From Winogradskyella flava (GTDB taxonomy: Bacteria > Bacteroidota > Bacteroidia > Flavobacteriales > Flavobacteriaceae), in assembly GCF_014243395.1 (NCBI RefSeq), contig NZ_JACLCP010000001.1, positions 1,116,001 through 1,180,000 of the forward strand: a DNA stretch of 64,000 nucleotides. Direction: 5' to 3'. Below, one piece after another: positions 46,194-54,100 of this stretch (positions are counted from its first letter, which is position 1; every line of letters begins with the position of its first letter). The notes under the pieces are model-generated. The model had not been told where the DNA came from. It saw only the letters and a list, made by a program, of their open reading frames with translations, and did not search any database. The position numbers were made by a program, and so were the translations under genes.

Positions 46194-46643
46194 ATGAGCT
46201 TACAAAATGACATCATGGCTGCTATGAAAACAGCAATGAAAGAGAAAGATCAAGTGGCCTTAGAAGCTCTAAGAGCTGTAAAATCAGCCATATTATTGGC
46301 TAAAACATCTGCTGGCGGCAATGATGAACTAAGTGAAGAAGATGAGCTTAAAATACTTCAGAAGTTGGTAAAGCAACGCAAGGATAGTGCTGCCATATAT
46401 TTGGAACAAGATAGAAAGGATTTAGCGTTGCCCGAGATTGATCAAGCAGAAGTAATTAGTCTGTTTTTACCAGAGGCACTAAGTGAGGAGGAGATTGAAA
46501 AAGTTGTTGTAATGACTATAGATCATATTGGTGCAGAAAGTATGAAGGACATGGGTAGAGTTATGGGTATTGTCAATAAGGAATTAGCTGGTAGAGCCGA
46601 TGGGAAGACAATTTCCACAATTGTAAAAGCTAAACTTTCTTAA
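46194..46643 (+). CDS. GatB/YqeY domain protein
   Basis: A 149-residue cytoplasmic helical protein of the YqeY family, related to the tail domain of the tRNA amidotransferase subunit GatB. Recognisable stretches are SLQNDIMAAMKTAMKEKDQ, ALRAVKSAILLAK, KLVKQRKDSAAIY and DMGRVMGIVNKELAGRADGK. The ATG at 46194 is preferred because of the promoter at 46143-46170 and the family N-terminus. The biochemical role is unsettled; a link to tRNA-dependent amidation has been proposed. It lies just before tRNA-Arg on the same strand. Confidence 0.9.
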   Translation: MSLQNDIMAAMKTAMKEKDQVALEALRAVKSAILLAKTSAGGNDELSEEDELKILQKLVKQRKDSAAIYLEQDRKDLALPEIDQAEVISLFLPEALSEEEIEKVVVMTIDHIGAESMKDMGRVMGIVNKELAGRADGKTISTIVKAKLS

Positions 46644-46653
46644 ATAAATTTAA

Positions 46654-46727
46654 GGCCACGTAGCTCAGCTGAATAGAGCACTGGATTTCGGCTCCAGCGG
46701 TCGTAGGTTTGAATCCTACCGTGGTCA
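46654..46727 (+). tRNA. tRNA-Arg (anticodon TCG)
   Basis: A 74-nt cloverleaf: acceptor GGCCACG/CGTGGTC with discriminator A, D-arm AGCTCAGCTGAATAGAGC, anticodon stem CTGGA/TCCAG around loop TTTCGGC with TCG at 46688-46690, and T-arm GTAGG/CCTAC with TTTGAAT. CCA is not encoded, unlike the tRNA-Phe at 3099. It starts 10 bases after the YqeY-like stop, so it may share that transcript. Confidence 0.96.
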
Positions 46728-46732
46728 CGCAT

Positions 46733-46792
46733 AAATACTTCAAAAGGAAAAAATGCCAAGCTTGCTTGAGCATTTTTTTGTTTGAAGTATTT
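46733..46792 (+). terminator. Long hairpin after tRNA-Arg
   Basis: The outer arms AAATACTTCAAA (46733-46744) and TTTGAAGTATTT (46781-46792) are perfectly complementary. Inside them AAAAAATGC pairs with GCATTTTTT around the loop region CAAGCTTGCTTGA. The inner stem with its T-run would work as a terminator. The outer extension is unusually long for one. Confidence 0.65.
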
Positions 46793-46824
46793 TCAAGGCG
46801 GATCACCAAGGATGCGATAGCAAT
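46756..46824 (+). repeat. Intergenic direct repeat, copy 1
   Basis: This 69-base segment, from CCAAGCTTGCTTGAG to GGATGCGATAGCAAT, recurs 114 bases downstream with two single-base indels and two G/A substitutions. It starts inside the hairpin after tRNA-Arg. It contains no reading frame. Confidence 0.85.
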
Positions 46825-46869
46825 CCATTGTGAAACGTTTTGATATGAATTGGAATCGTCTTCTTTATA

Positions 46870-46936
46870 CCAAGCTGCTTGAGCATTTTTTGTTTAAAGT
46901 ATTTTCAAGACGGATCACCAAGGATGCGATAGCAAT
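46870..46936 (+). repeat. Intergenic direct repeat, copy 2
   Basis: A 67-base second copy of the segment at 46756-46824. Unlike copy 1 it is not preceded by the complementary left arm, so it cannot form the long hairpin. It ends 61 bases before the M90-like peptidase gene. Confidence 0.85.
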
Positions 46937-46997
46937 ACTTTATTAAAGGTTCGTGGTTTGTAATTAAAAATCACAAAAAATCTTTCTATATTTAACA

Positions 46998-47846
46998 ATG
47001 ATCTACTTACAGGCAGCTCAATCTTCTGAAACTAACCCAACTTTAATTACTATTTTATTAATTGTTTTGGCATTAGTGATTCTAAGAAGATTTATCATTT
47101 ATGTCGAACAAATCTATGCTTTAAAGTATAAAAAACCTTTCTTTCGCAATATCATTTTAGTTAAGAATCAGCTAACTGATAACCAGTTAAAACTTCTTGA
47201 AAAAGAATTCACTTTTTATAAAAACCTTAGTGATAAGGAGCAGGCAGTGTTTAGGCACCGAGTTGCAACATTTATAAAAAATAAAAAGTTCATAGGTAGA
47301 GAGAGTTTGGTTCCCAATGATGAAATAAGAACTTTGATATCTGCAACAGCCGTGATGCTAACCTTTGGTTTTAGAAAATATTTGATAGATTTAATTGAGA
47401 AGATAATAATTTATCCAGAAGCTTATTATTCAACATTAAATGACACTTACCACAAAGGTGAAATAAATCCTCAAATGAACGCTATCGTTTTTTCGTGGAA
47501 AGATTTTCAAGAAGGTTATCATATCGGTGATGACAACTTAAATCTTGGTATACATGAATTTGGACATGCCATTCATTTAAATGCTTTTAGTAAGGATGAT
47601 ATAAGTAGCTTAATTTTTCAGACGGGCTTTAAAAACCTTACAGACTACCTGCAGCAAAACCAAGCTGTAAGGCAAGATCTTATAGACTCAAAATATTTTA
47701 GAGCCTATGCCTACACTAACCATTATGAGTTTTTTGCTGTACTATTGGAGAATTTCATTGAAACACCTAATCAATTCAGGACTCACTTCCCAGAACTTTA
47801 CAGCTTTGTGAAGCAAATGCTCAATTTTAAGTTCGCTCGCTTTTGA
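46998..47846 (+). CDS. Membrane-anchored zinc peptidase of the MtfA (M90) type
   Basis: A 282-residue protein with an N-terminal transmembrane helix (about 16-35, TLITILLIVLALVILRRFII) followed by a soluble MtfA-like domain. The zinc motif is HEFGHAIH with His186, Glu187 and His190. Family landmarks around it are FFKNLSD-like KEFTFYKNLSDKEQAVFRHRV, SATAVMLTFG and YTNHYEFFAVLLENF near the C-terminus (the third-ligand region). E. coli MtfA is soluble, about 265 residues, and links glucose-PTS control to Mlc. The membrane anchor here suggests a different target. It follows the tRNA-Arg repeat region and has no clear promoter. Confidence 0.85.
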   Translation: MIYLQAAQSSETNPTLITILLIVLALVILRRFIIYVEQIYALKYKKPFFRNIILVKNQLTDNQLKLLEKEFTFYKNLSDKEQAVFRHRVATFIKNKKFIGRESLVPNDEIRTLISATAVMLTFGFRKYLIDLIEKIIIYPEAYYSTLNDTYHKGEINPQMNAIVFSWKDFQEGYHIGDDNLNLGIHEFGHAIHLNAFSKDDISSLIFQTGFKNLTDYLQQNQAVRQDLIDSKYFRAYAYTNHYEFFAVLLENFIETPNQFRTHFPELYSFVKQMLNFKFARF

Positions 47847-47901
47847 GTTGGACCTAGAGCTTTGCGCAGCTTTCAGTGAATATTAAAACCGGGCTTAGAT
47901 A

Positions 47902-48489
47902 TTACAATCTAAATAAGAATTGAATACTATATTGAAAATGATTATTTGGGTATTCGTCACCGCTATTACTATGGTTCAAAGCAAACTTACCTACACCTTG
48001 AAGTTTTATACCAAATTGTTTTCTAACATTAGGCCAAATCATCATACCACCACCAACATTGATCGAAATGTTGGTATCTTCGATAGTGAAAATACCTAAT
48101 CCAGCGCTTCCATAAAAATCTATCCACTCGCTTCTAGGTAAAATAAATTCACCAAAATAGTATTTTACAGAGGAGTCTAAAGACCAATATGACAGATTTT
48201 CATCAGGAGGTCCCGCAGCATCCAGTCGTTCGTTTTCTTCAAATCCATTAAAGTTAAGAGCGATATCGAGAGAAAATAATTTAGCCCACCTTGTTTCCAT
48301 ACTCAAAGATATAGGAAATCTAAATGCCCAGTCTCCTGGTGAGTTAAAAGGGCCTTTGGTACCAAGAGAATTAACTGTATTGACACCAACTCCAAGTATA
48401 TATTCTCCTCTTTCTATAGATCGATCTGATTGGGCAGACACTGTTACACCTAAAAAAAACACTAATAAAATTATGATATTTTTTTTCAT
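47902..48489 (-). CDS. Outer membrane beta-barrel protein
   Basis: A 195-residue protein beginning with a signal peptide (MKKNIIILLVFFLGVTVSA, mature QSDRS). The remainder alternates strands and turns (GEYILGVGVNTVNSLG, LFSLDIALNFNGF, WSLDSSVKYYFGEF) and ends with a terminal aromatic/Arg strand HFQYSIQFLFRL, as expected for an eight-stranded OmpW/OmpA-like barrel. A longer in-frame start at 48525 would put 12 residues before the signal and overlap the -7 box, so 48489 is chosen. It is downstream of the nucleotidyltransferase gene but seems to have its own promoter. Confidence 0.8.
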   Translation of the reverse strand: MKKNIIILLVFFLGVTVSAQSDRSIERGEYILGVGVNTVNSLGTKGPFNSPGDWAFRFPISLSMETRWAKLFSLDIALNFNGFEENERLDAAGPPDENLSYWSLDSSVKYYFGEFILPRSEWIDFYGSAGLGIFTIEDTNISINVGGGMMIWPNVRKQFGIKLQGVGKFALNHSNSGDEYPNNHFQYSIQFLFRL

Positions 48490-48522
48490 CTGTATATAAC
48501 TAAAAATAAATTTTTTATGCTT

Positions 48523-48530
48523 CAAAAATA
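48523..48530 (-). promoter_or_regulatory. Putative -7 box of the barrel gene
   Basis: On the minus strand this reads TATTTTTG, matching TANNTTTG, 33 bases upstream of the ATG at 48489. It suggests a separate transcript from the kinase/nucleotidyltransferase genes. Confidence 0.4.
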
Positions 48531-48541
48531 GTATTTTCTTG

Positions 48542-49585
48542 TTAAATACGTCTTTTATCTTGCAGAAATATCTTGCAATATAAGTGTTTTCTGTAATTTT
48601 TATTAGATTTTATGAGATATATACGGGTACTAATAAATAGAAAGCTAGATTTTAGACACCTTACTACAATTCGTAACAACCTATATTTCATCGTTATTTT
48701 ATGAGATAAACCTCTGATGCTAACTCTTTCATTGGGTGAATCAAGGGTGAATTCATTAAAGTAAATATTTGCTATTTCAAAGTAGGCCTGACATATTTTT
48801 GACTGGCATAAACGAGACATCATTACCTCATGTTTGTATGTCTTTAGTGAAATAACATCGTAAAGCGATTTAAAATGTACTCCATTATAATAGTAACCTT
48901 TGTCATTTACTTGCCAACTTAAAATTTGATGTTTGTTTAAGTGCAATGAACTAGGAATAGCAACTCCATCTGAAAAGATTTTATTATTAAGCACTGTTTT
49001 TGCATCCAATAACGACCTGTAAGGTATGTTCAAGAGTTCTTCATGCAGTTCTATTGCTGCCAGTTCTTTAGATGATATTAGCCTGTCAAGATGCCTATAG
49101 TTGATTTTTTCATAAGCAAATCCAAACGTTTTATCATAGCCACTTTCATTAATTAGTGCGAATGCATGATTAAGCCTTGATTTTTCAATTAAGATGTCAA
49201 TATCTCCAACCATTCGCTCTCCATTATTATCGTAACATCCGCTCACTAGAAGTGCAGCACCCTTTAAAAATACATGTTCGATGCTATGCTTATTGAGCAG
49301 CTTGGACAATGTATGTACTTGTTTAATGATAGACTTATTTCTATTTCTATTTATCGTTGTAATTTCGTCTAGATACGTATTTAAGTCATCTGGTAGTACG
49401 TGAAGAAGTTTTCTTGCTTTCAACCTACAATAAATTGCAGGCAATACTAAATGCTTACTGGCCTCTTTGACTATAGAATCCCAATTAAATCCTGGCCTGT
49501 TTAGGCGTTTTTCTAATATATTATTTTGAGTTTCAAAACTTAGAATATGTGCGATATGATGATATGTATCGGCTAGGTTGGCCAT
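48542..49585 (-). CDS. Nucleotidyltransferase of the NTP_transf_5 type
   Basis: A 347-residue protein of the uncharacterised nucleotidyltransferase family (PF14907-like). Key motifs are VFLKGAALL (Lys108, Gly109) and the metal-binding pair GDIDILI (Asp128 and Asp130), followed by the AIELHEELLNIPYRSLL segment typical of the family. A basic C-terminal region (LIKSNKNYRKHLYCKIFLQDKRR) ends it. Relatives occur in RiPP clusters, including some lasso-peptide ones, with HPr-kinase-like partners; their reaction is generally unknown. It lies 22 bases downstream of the kinase-like gene and is almost certainly co-transcribed with it and the small peptide gene. Confidence 0.82.
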   Translation of the reverse strand: MANLADTYHHIAHILSFETQNNILEKRLNRPGFNWDSIVKEASKHLVLPAIYCRLKARKLLHVLPDDLNTYLDEITTINRNRNKSIIKQVHTLSKLLNKHSIEHVFLKGAALLVSGCYDNNGERMVGDIDILIEKSRLNHAFALINESGYDKTFGFAYEKINYRHLDRLISSKELAAIELHEELLNIPYRSLLDAKTVLNNKIFSDGVAIPSSLHLNKHQILSWQVNDKGYYYNGVHFKSLYDVISLKTYKHEVMMSRLCQSKICQAYFEIANIYFNEFTLDSPNERVSIRGLSHKITMKYRLLRIVVRCLKSSFLFISTRIYLIKSNKNYRKHLYCKIFLQDKRRI

Positions 49586-49607
49586 AATTTAACTAATATA
49601 CATAATG

Positions 49608-50738
49608 TTAGTTTCTGAGTTCATCAAATAGAACAGATAACCTATTAATTACACTTTTGGTATCACTGTAAGTAAGCTGATATAATTCTGATTGTTCTAG
49701 CCAATCAATAAACTGTTTTGCGTAAGCTTGGTTTGGAGATAACCATGAATCTGGAATTAATGTCTCTAGTACCTTTTTTATTGAAATACTATCTAATGTA
49801 GTTTCCGATTCATTTTTGTAATTGACCATAACTATTGCCTTGCAAGGATAATGATCCTTTTTTGGCTTTTCGAAAGGTACATGTTTTATAAGTCCTTTAG
49901 ATTTATTGAAATATGTTGTGGGCAAATTTTCAAAACCATCGATTATGTTTTTCAACCTATCAAAAGCGCCCTGTTTTATGGATAGAGCAGAATGATTGCG
50001 ATAGATATTTAAGTCTCTTGAAAGCATTGGTGAGACATCATCAGCGACTAATTCATAACCATTAGCGGCTAATAAGGCGCATAATGTGCTCTTTCCTTTT
50101 CCAGACTTGCCAATAATAAGAATTGAATTCCTGCCATCAGCTATAGTAGATCCATGAAAAGTACCTAGCCAATCTGTTTCAGCTTTATTGTTTGCCAATG
50201 ATATTAGTTCCATGAAAAATTTACCCTGTAATAAATGGTAGTCTCTCTTAGGGATAGAGGTGATAAGCGTTTCATTTATAAACAGACATAAAAAGTCTTC
50301 TTCCAAGTATATATCAAATATAACTTCGGCTTTAGTATTATTTTTCACTTTGAGGTGAGCGATAGAAGGATGGATGGTTTTCTCTACCAGTTTGGAATCA
50401 AAGAAAATTTCTATTTTTTGATTCTTAATTTTATATTGTCTACAAATATTCCGAAATGAAGCTTTAAACTTTGGGCTATTTTTTTTAGTCGGCTTAGATA
50501 TTAAGTTGCAAGCTTGCAAATAATTCTCAATATTCCGCGAAATCACACTAGCATCAGATTTACTATCGATCATAGCTAGTTTAGAGCTAAATTCATCAAA
50601 AGAATTTGAGTCAAAATAAACATCTAAAATCATCTTAAATTCAGACTCTACAACACTGTAATTGTTAGATGTGGAGTACCATAATACCCAATAAGGACTA
50701 AACAACCTTTTATATGTTGGTGCCAAGTCGTTATTCAA
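49608..50738 (-). CDS. HPr-kinase-like protein with possible PqqD-like N-domain
   Basis: A 376-residue protein. Its central part matches the HprK C-terminal kinase fold: Walker A IIGKSGKGKST (209-218), then the family's LAANGYELVADDVSP with Asp233-Asp234. Residues about 15-80 have the rhythm of a PqqD-like winged helix (YSVVESEFKMILDVYF, then an Asp/Ser-rich turn, VISRNIENYLQACNLI), the fold that binds leader peptides in RiPP systems. That assignment is an inference. No HPr or other PTS gene is near, so a carbon-control role is unlikely. It is 18 bases downstream of a 52-residue peptide gene and 22 bases upstream of the nucleotidyltransferase. Confidence 0.8.
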   Translation of the reverse strand: MNNDLAPTYKRLFSPYWVLWYSTSNNYSVVESEFKMILDVYFDSNSFDEFSSKLAMIDSKSDASVISRNIENYLQACNLISKPTKKNSPKFKASFRNICRQYKIKNQKIEIFFDSKLVEKTIHPSIAHLKVKNNTKAEVIFDIYLEEDFLCLFINETLITSIPKRDYHLLQGKFFMELISLANNKAETDWLGTFHGSTIADGRNSILIIGKSGKGKSTLCALLAANGYELVADDVSPMLSRDLNIYRNHSALSIKQGAFDRLKNIIDGFENLPTTYFNKSKGLIKHVPFEKPKKDHYPCKAIVMVNYKNESETTLDSISIKKVLETLIPDSWLSPNQAYAKQFIDWLEQSELYQLTYSDTKSVINRLSVLFDELRN

Positions 50739-50756
50739 AACACTTTGTAAAAGTAA

Positions 50757-50915
50757 TTAGTCGAAAGGATTCCCTCCTGGATCTGGAGAGGTCTGTTGAG
50801 CTTTAAGCGGATTTAAAATCACGAATGTCCCTACAGCGGTTAGCGCCGCATACTTCCCCATTTTTTTAATGGCATCCTTACGTGTGATCTTATCTATATT
50901 GTTTTCTTTCTTCAT
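50757..50915 (-). CDS. 52-residue exported peptide, possible substrate of the adjacent kinase
   Basis: A short frame from the ATG at 50915 to the TAA at 50757. The N-terminal part is basic (MKKENNIDKITRKDAIKKMG), with TRKDAIKKMG resembling a Tat-like or leader segment. A hydrophobic stretch (YAALTAVGTFVIL, residues 22-34) and a possible cleavage site after LKA (residue 39) follow. The remainder is a 13-residue tail, QQTSPDPGGNPFD, rich in Pro and Gly and containing Thr42 and Ser43 as possible phosphate acceptors. A -7 box lies just upstream and the kinase gene follows 18 bases later. It is too short for default gene calling. Coding status is supported by position, promoter and the secretion-type layout, not by homology I can check. 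Confidence 0.65.
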   Translation of the reverse strand: MKKENNIDKITRKDAIKKMGKYAALTAVGTFVILNPLKAQQTSPDPGGNPFD

Positions 50916-50936
50916 GGCGGTAGCCTAAATTTGGTT

Positions 50937-50944
50937 CAAAAATA
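50937..50944 (-). promoter_or_regulatory. Putative -7 box of the peptide-kinase-nucleotidyltransferase operon
   Basis: On the minus strand this reads TATTTTTG, matching TANNTTTG, 22 bases upstream of the peptide ATG. No TTG is found at standard spacing. Confidence 0.4.
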
Positions 50945-51001
50945 ATAAAATAATTTATTTATTGAGGGAAAAAATAAAAAGGTTTGTTACAAAATAAGCA
51001 T

Positions 51002-51089
51002 TAAGTATTTTTAAAGTGAGACTATTTAGTCTATAAACAGACCTTACTGAGACCAATATATATAAATAATCTCACTTTAGTGATACTTA
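51002..51089. repeat. Imperfect inverted repeat, 20-base arms
   Basis: The left arm 51002-51021 and right arm 51070-51089 are complementary at 17 of 20 positions. The perfect core is TAAAGTGAGA / TCTCACTTTA. The intervening 48 bases are AT-rich. There is no T-run beside it, so it is not a classic terminator, and I see no target-site duplication. Confidence 0.6.
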
Positions 51090-51168
51090 TGTAAGAAATT
51101 ACTGTTGCATTTTTTAAGCGTACTGCATAAACTCCAGTGTTCAAATAGTCAACATTAATACTATTTCT
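51070..51168 (-). pseudogene. Remnant of a T9SS C-terminal sorting domain
   Basis: Read on the minus strand, 51168 downwards gives RNSINVDYLNTGVYAVRLKN and then ATVISYISITKVRL. This parallels the end of the intact domain of the neighbouring gene (SIDVSNLTSGVYIVQLQN then SEATRTQKVILK). An in-frame TAA lies immediately before it and no start codon or longer frame exists, so it is a fragment of about 33 codons. It begins about 27 bases after the stop of the intact T9SS gene on the same strand. Confidence 0.7.
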
Positions 51169-51194
51169 TTATTTTAAGGCTCTTAAATCTAAAT

Positions 51195-54100
51195 CTATTT
51201 TAAAATTACTTTTTGCGTTCTAGTGGCTTCACTATTCTGTAATTGTACGATGTAAACGCCAGAAGTCAGATTTGATACATCAATACTGTGTCTCGTTGCA
51301 TTAGAGCTTAATTGAGATGTAGTCATTATTCTACCCTGAATATCTATAACTTGTAGTACGGTGTTAGACTCTAATTGCCCCTTGACTACTAGTTGTTTCG
51401 GGTTTGCAATAGCGAAAATTTCTAATCCGTTTAAAATATCATCTGCTACTCCAAGTTGCTCACGCGAGAAGTGTATATAAAAACGACCTGTATCTGCTAA
51501 GGCAGTACTTGGTGTTATATTGTAATCTCCAGCTCTTAAATCAGTAAAAGTATTGTTTAAATTATCTTCCAAAAATATCGAAACATCTTCAGGTATATTA
51601 GTATCTGCTATAGAGAATTTGATTTGTTCACCTTGCAATGCGTTAACACCTATCGGAATAATAATATTATCTAAGGCATCGTAATCTACAGATTGTACAG
51701 CCATATCTTTATTCAAGTTATCTTCAACCAAATGGGAGTAGATGGCGAAATCAGGGGTCTGCTCATTAAAAATGACAGCATCATATCCAGCATCCATACC
51801 TAAACTTGCATTTTCGTTGAAATATAAATCTGTTCTAAATTTTTTCTCATTACCTGAAAGCTCTAAATTTAAATATGCATTAATAGGCACGACCTCAGCG
51901 TCTCTACCAAGAATAAAATCATCTGAAGTGCCAATAGAGCGCATAGCGGGTGTGAAAGAAATTGTACCACCACCAGCTGCGGAAGCTACTAAAAATCCTT
52001 GTCCTGGTGTAATTACTGCTCCCATATTGGCATCTGAGTAGCCTTGATTCCAGACTGTAAACCCACTTGTTAAATCACCTGGATAGCCATAAACACCAGA
52101 GCTACCAGGGTCAAACAAACTATTATTAGCATCTAAGAAATCACTAAGGCTTAAATAGGACGGATAAGGATTTCCTATAAGATTAAAAATACTTCCTGTA
52201 CCAACAGTAATAGGAACCGAAACATTACCTGTTTCTACATCACCAACAAAAGTAAACAGAGAGCCACCAGGAGTCGTAGAGGCTGTTCTGTAGCCAATTC
52301 CTGGCTCTACAGGATCTGTAAGATTAGAATCATTATAATTTACATAGGCATTTTCATTATTGTCAAATGGACCAAACAAAAATGACGGTACAGTATTAAT
52401 GGTACCTGTTGGAATAACAGGATTAGCATTTGCTAAAGCTTGGAAATCTTGGTTCGAATTTGTAACAGGCGCTGCAATTAAATCATTCTCACCAGTTGTA
52501 GCACCAGGTATGCTTTGAAATTGGTTAACATGTCTATTATAAGTGACGTCACCAGAAGAAGTACCATTCACAATTAAACTAGAGTAGGTGTCTGAAGTTG
52601 AAGTAAGTTCTAGGCTGCCATTATTTACTAAATCACCATTGATTGTTAGTGATTGAGCTACAGTAATTATAGTTTGCGCACCAACGTTTACAATAAAATC
52701 ATTAATTTGAACATTCCCTATTACACTGTAGGTACCATCAATTACTAGTGCATCTTGAGCTCCAGTTGTAGCATCTGGTTCTATATTATCTTTCCATCCA
52801 CCTATATCTGTGTAAACTAAACCATCAAATTCGCTAACTATTCTAAAATTGTCAAACCCTGAATAACCGTCTGTACGATTATTTCTTAATCTTACTTGTA
52901 GTCCTACAGTAGTATTACCATCTGGGACATCAATTTTTACTCTACCTTGATCATCGTTGATTGATCCGTTACCGTCAAAAACGGTTACCCAACCACCACT
53001 AGCGCTGCCATTGATAAACAAACGATATTGTATGTCATTGGCGTTGTTATTGTAACCCACAACTTGCCAATCAAATTCTATTCTTACCTCATTATAAACA
53101 CTAATATCAATATTAGCAAAAGTCAAGACTGCAAAGGGATTGTTGACATCATTTAAATCATTTTCACCAAATATCTCATCAGAGAATAAAGGGCTATCTA
53201 TTGGAGCCGCATCTACTAGAGCAATTTCACCAAAATATCCTATAGTATCACCCCAATCTGCAACAGTTCCGAATGGTGGAATAGAAGTGGTGTATGTCCA
53301 ATTCGTGGCAGTATCAAAATTTTGTCCAGCAATACTAATGAGCGGACCATTAATATCAAACACTGTACTACTGCCTGATAAGGAAGGTGAAGTTGAAGTG
53401 GCTATAAGATTTCTATTGGCCTCTTCTGCGGTAAAAACAACATTGTCTAAAGTCGCGAAACCGTTTACCATATCATAAGTTTCACCTACAATACTACTTG
53501 CCCCAAAGGTTGTCGTCACATCAATTCCAGTAATATTTGCATCCAAATCTCTGTTAAGATTAGCATCTACAGCTTCAATCGTGGGGTATGGGACCATAAC
53601 TTCGGATTGGTTGCCATCAGTTGGTTGTTGCACAAATTGAAATTGATCAGCTGTAACTTCGATTCTATTATCATCTCCTGCAATAGAAGTTTCAGCAGCA
53701 CCTGCATCACCCGAAGCAAATAAAGAACTTCCAGTAGCTGGAGTAGTAACTGAATTAACTGTCAATTGTATTTGCTCGTTATCTGTAACAGTCGATTTAA
53801 ATGTTGCAAATACAAAAAAGTCTTTTGTGTTATCATCAGGGGCAATTAAATTTAATCCGGTAAAAGTTGTGAGATCTGTTACACTAGTAACTTCGGCTAC
53901 ATTTACAAAGCCATCAAAAATTGCCAGTGCCGCAATATTCTCACTGTTTTCTACATCAAAAGTAATTGAGTTTAACGTTGTAGCGTCAGTATCAGAATCA
54001 GGTGAAGATGCTCCGCCATCTCTAATTGTAAAAGCGCCTATAGCTATAGAATTAGGAGATGGAAATGCACTTAATCCAGAAGTCGCATTAAAAGCAGTAT

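Noticed and set aside
49608-50738. HPr kinase/phosphorylase for carbon catabolite control
   Set aside because: No ptsH, PTS or rpoN-type neighbours, and the N-terminal region does not look like the HprK N-domain. Only the kinase fold is shared.
50757-50915. Lasso-peptide precursor
   Set aside because: No asparagine-synthetase-like cyclase, transglutaminase-like protease or ABC exporter is nearby, and the tail lacks a plausible ring acceptor pattern after a Gly/Ala/Ser/Cys core start.
51002-51089. Insertion sequence or complete small transposable element
   Set aside because: No transposase frame, no target-site duplication and only imperfect arms; kept as an inverted repeat only.
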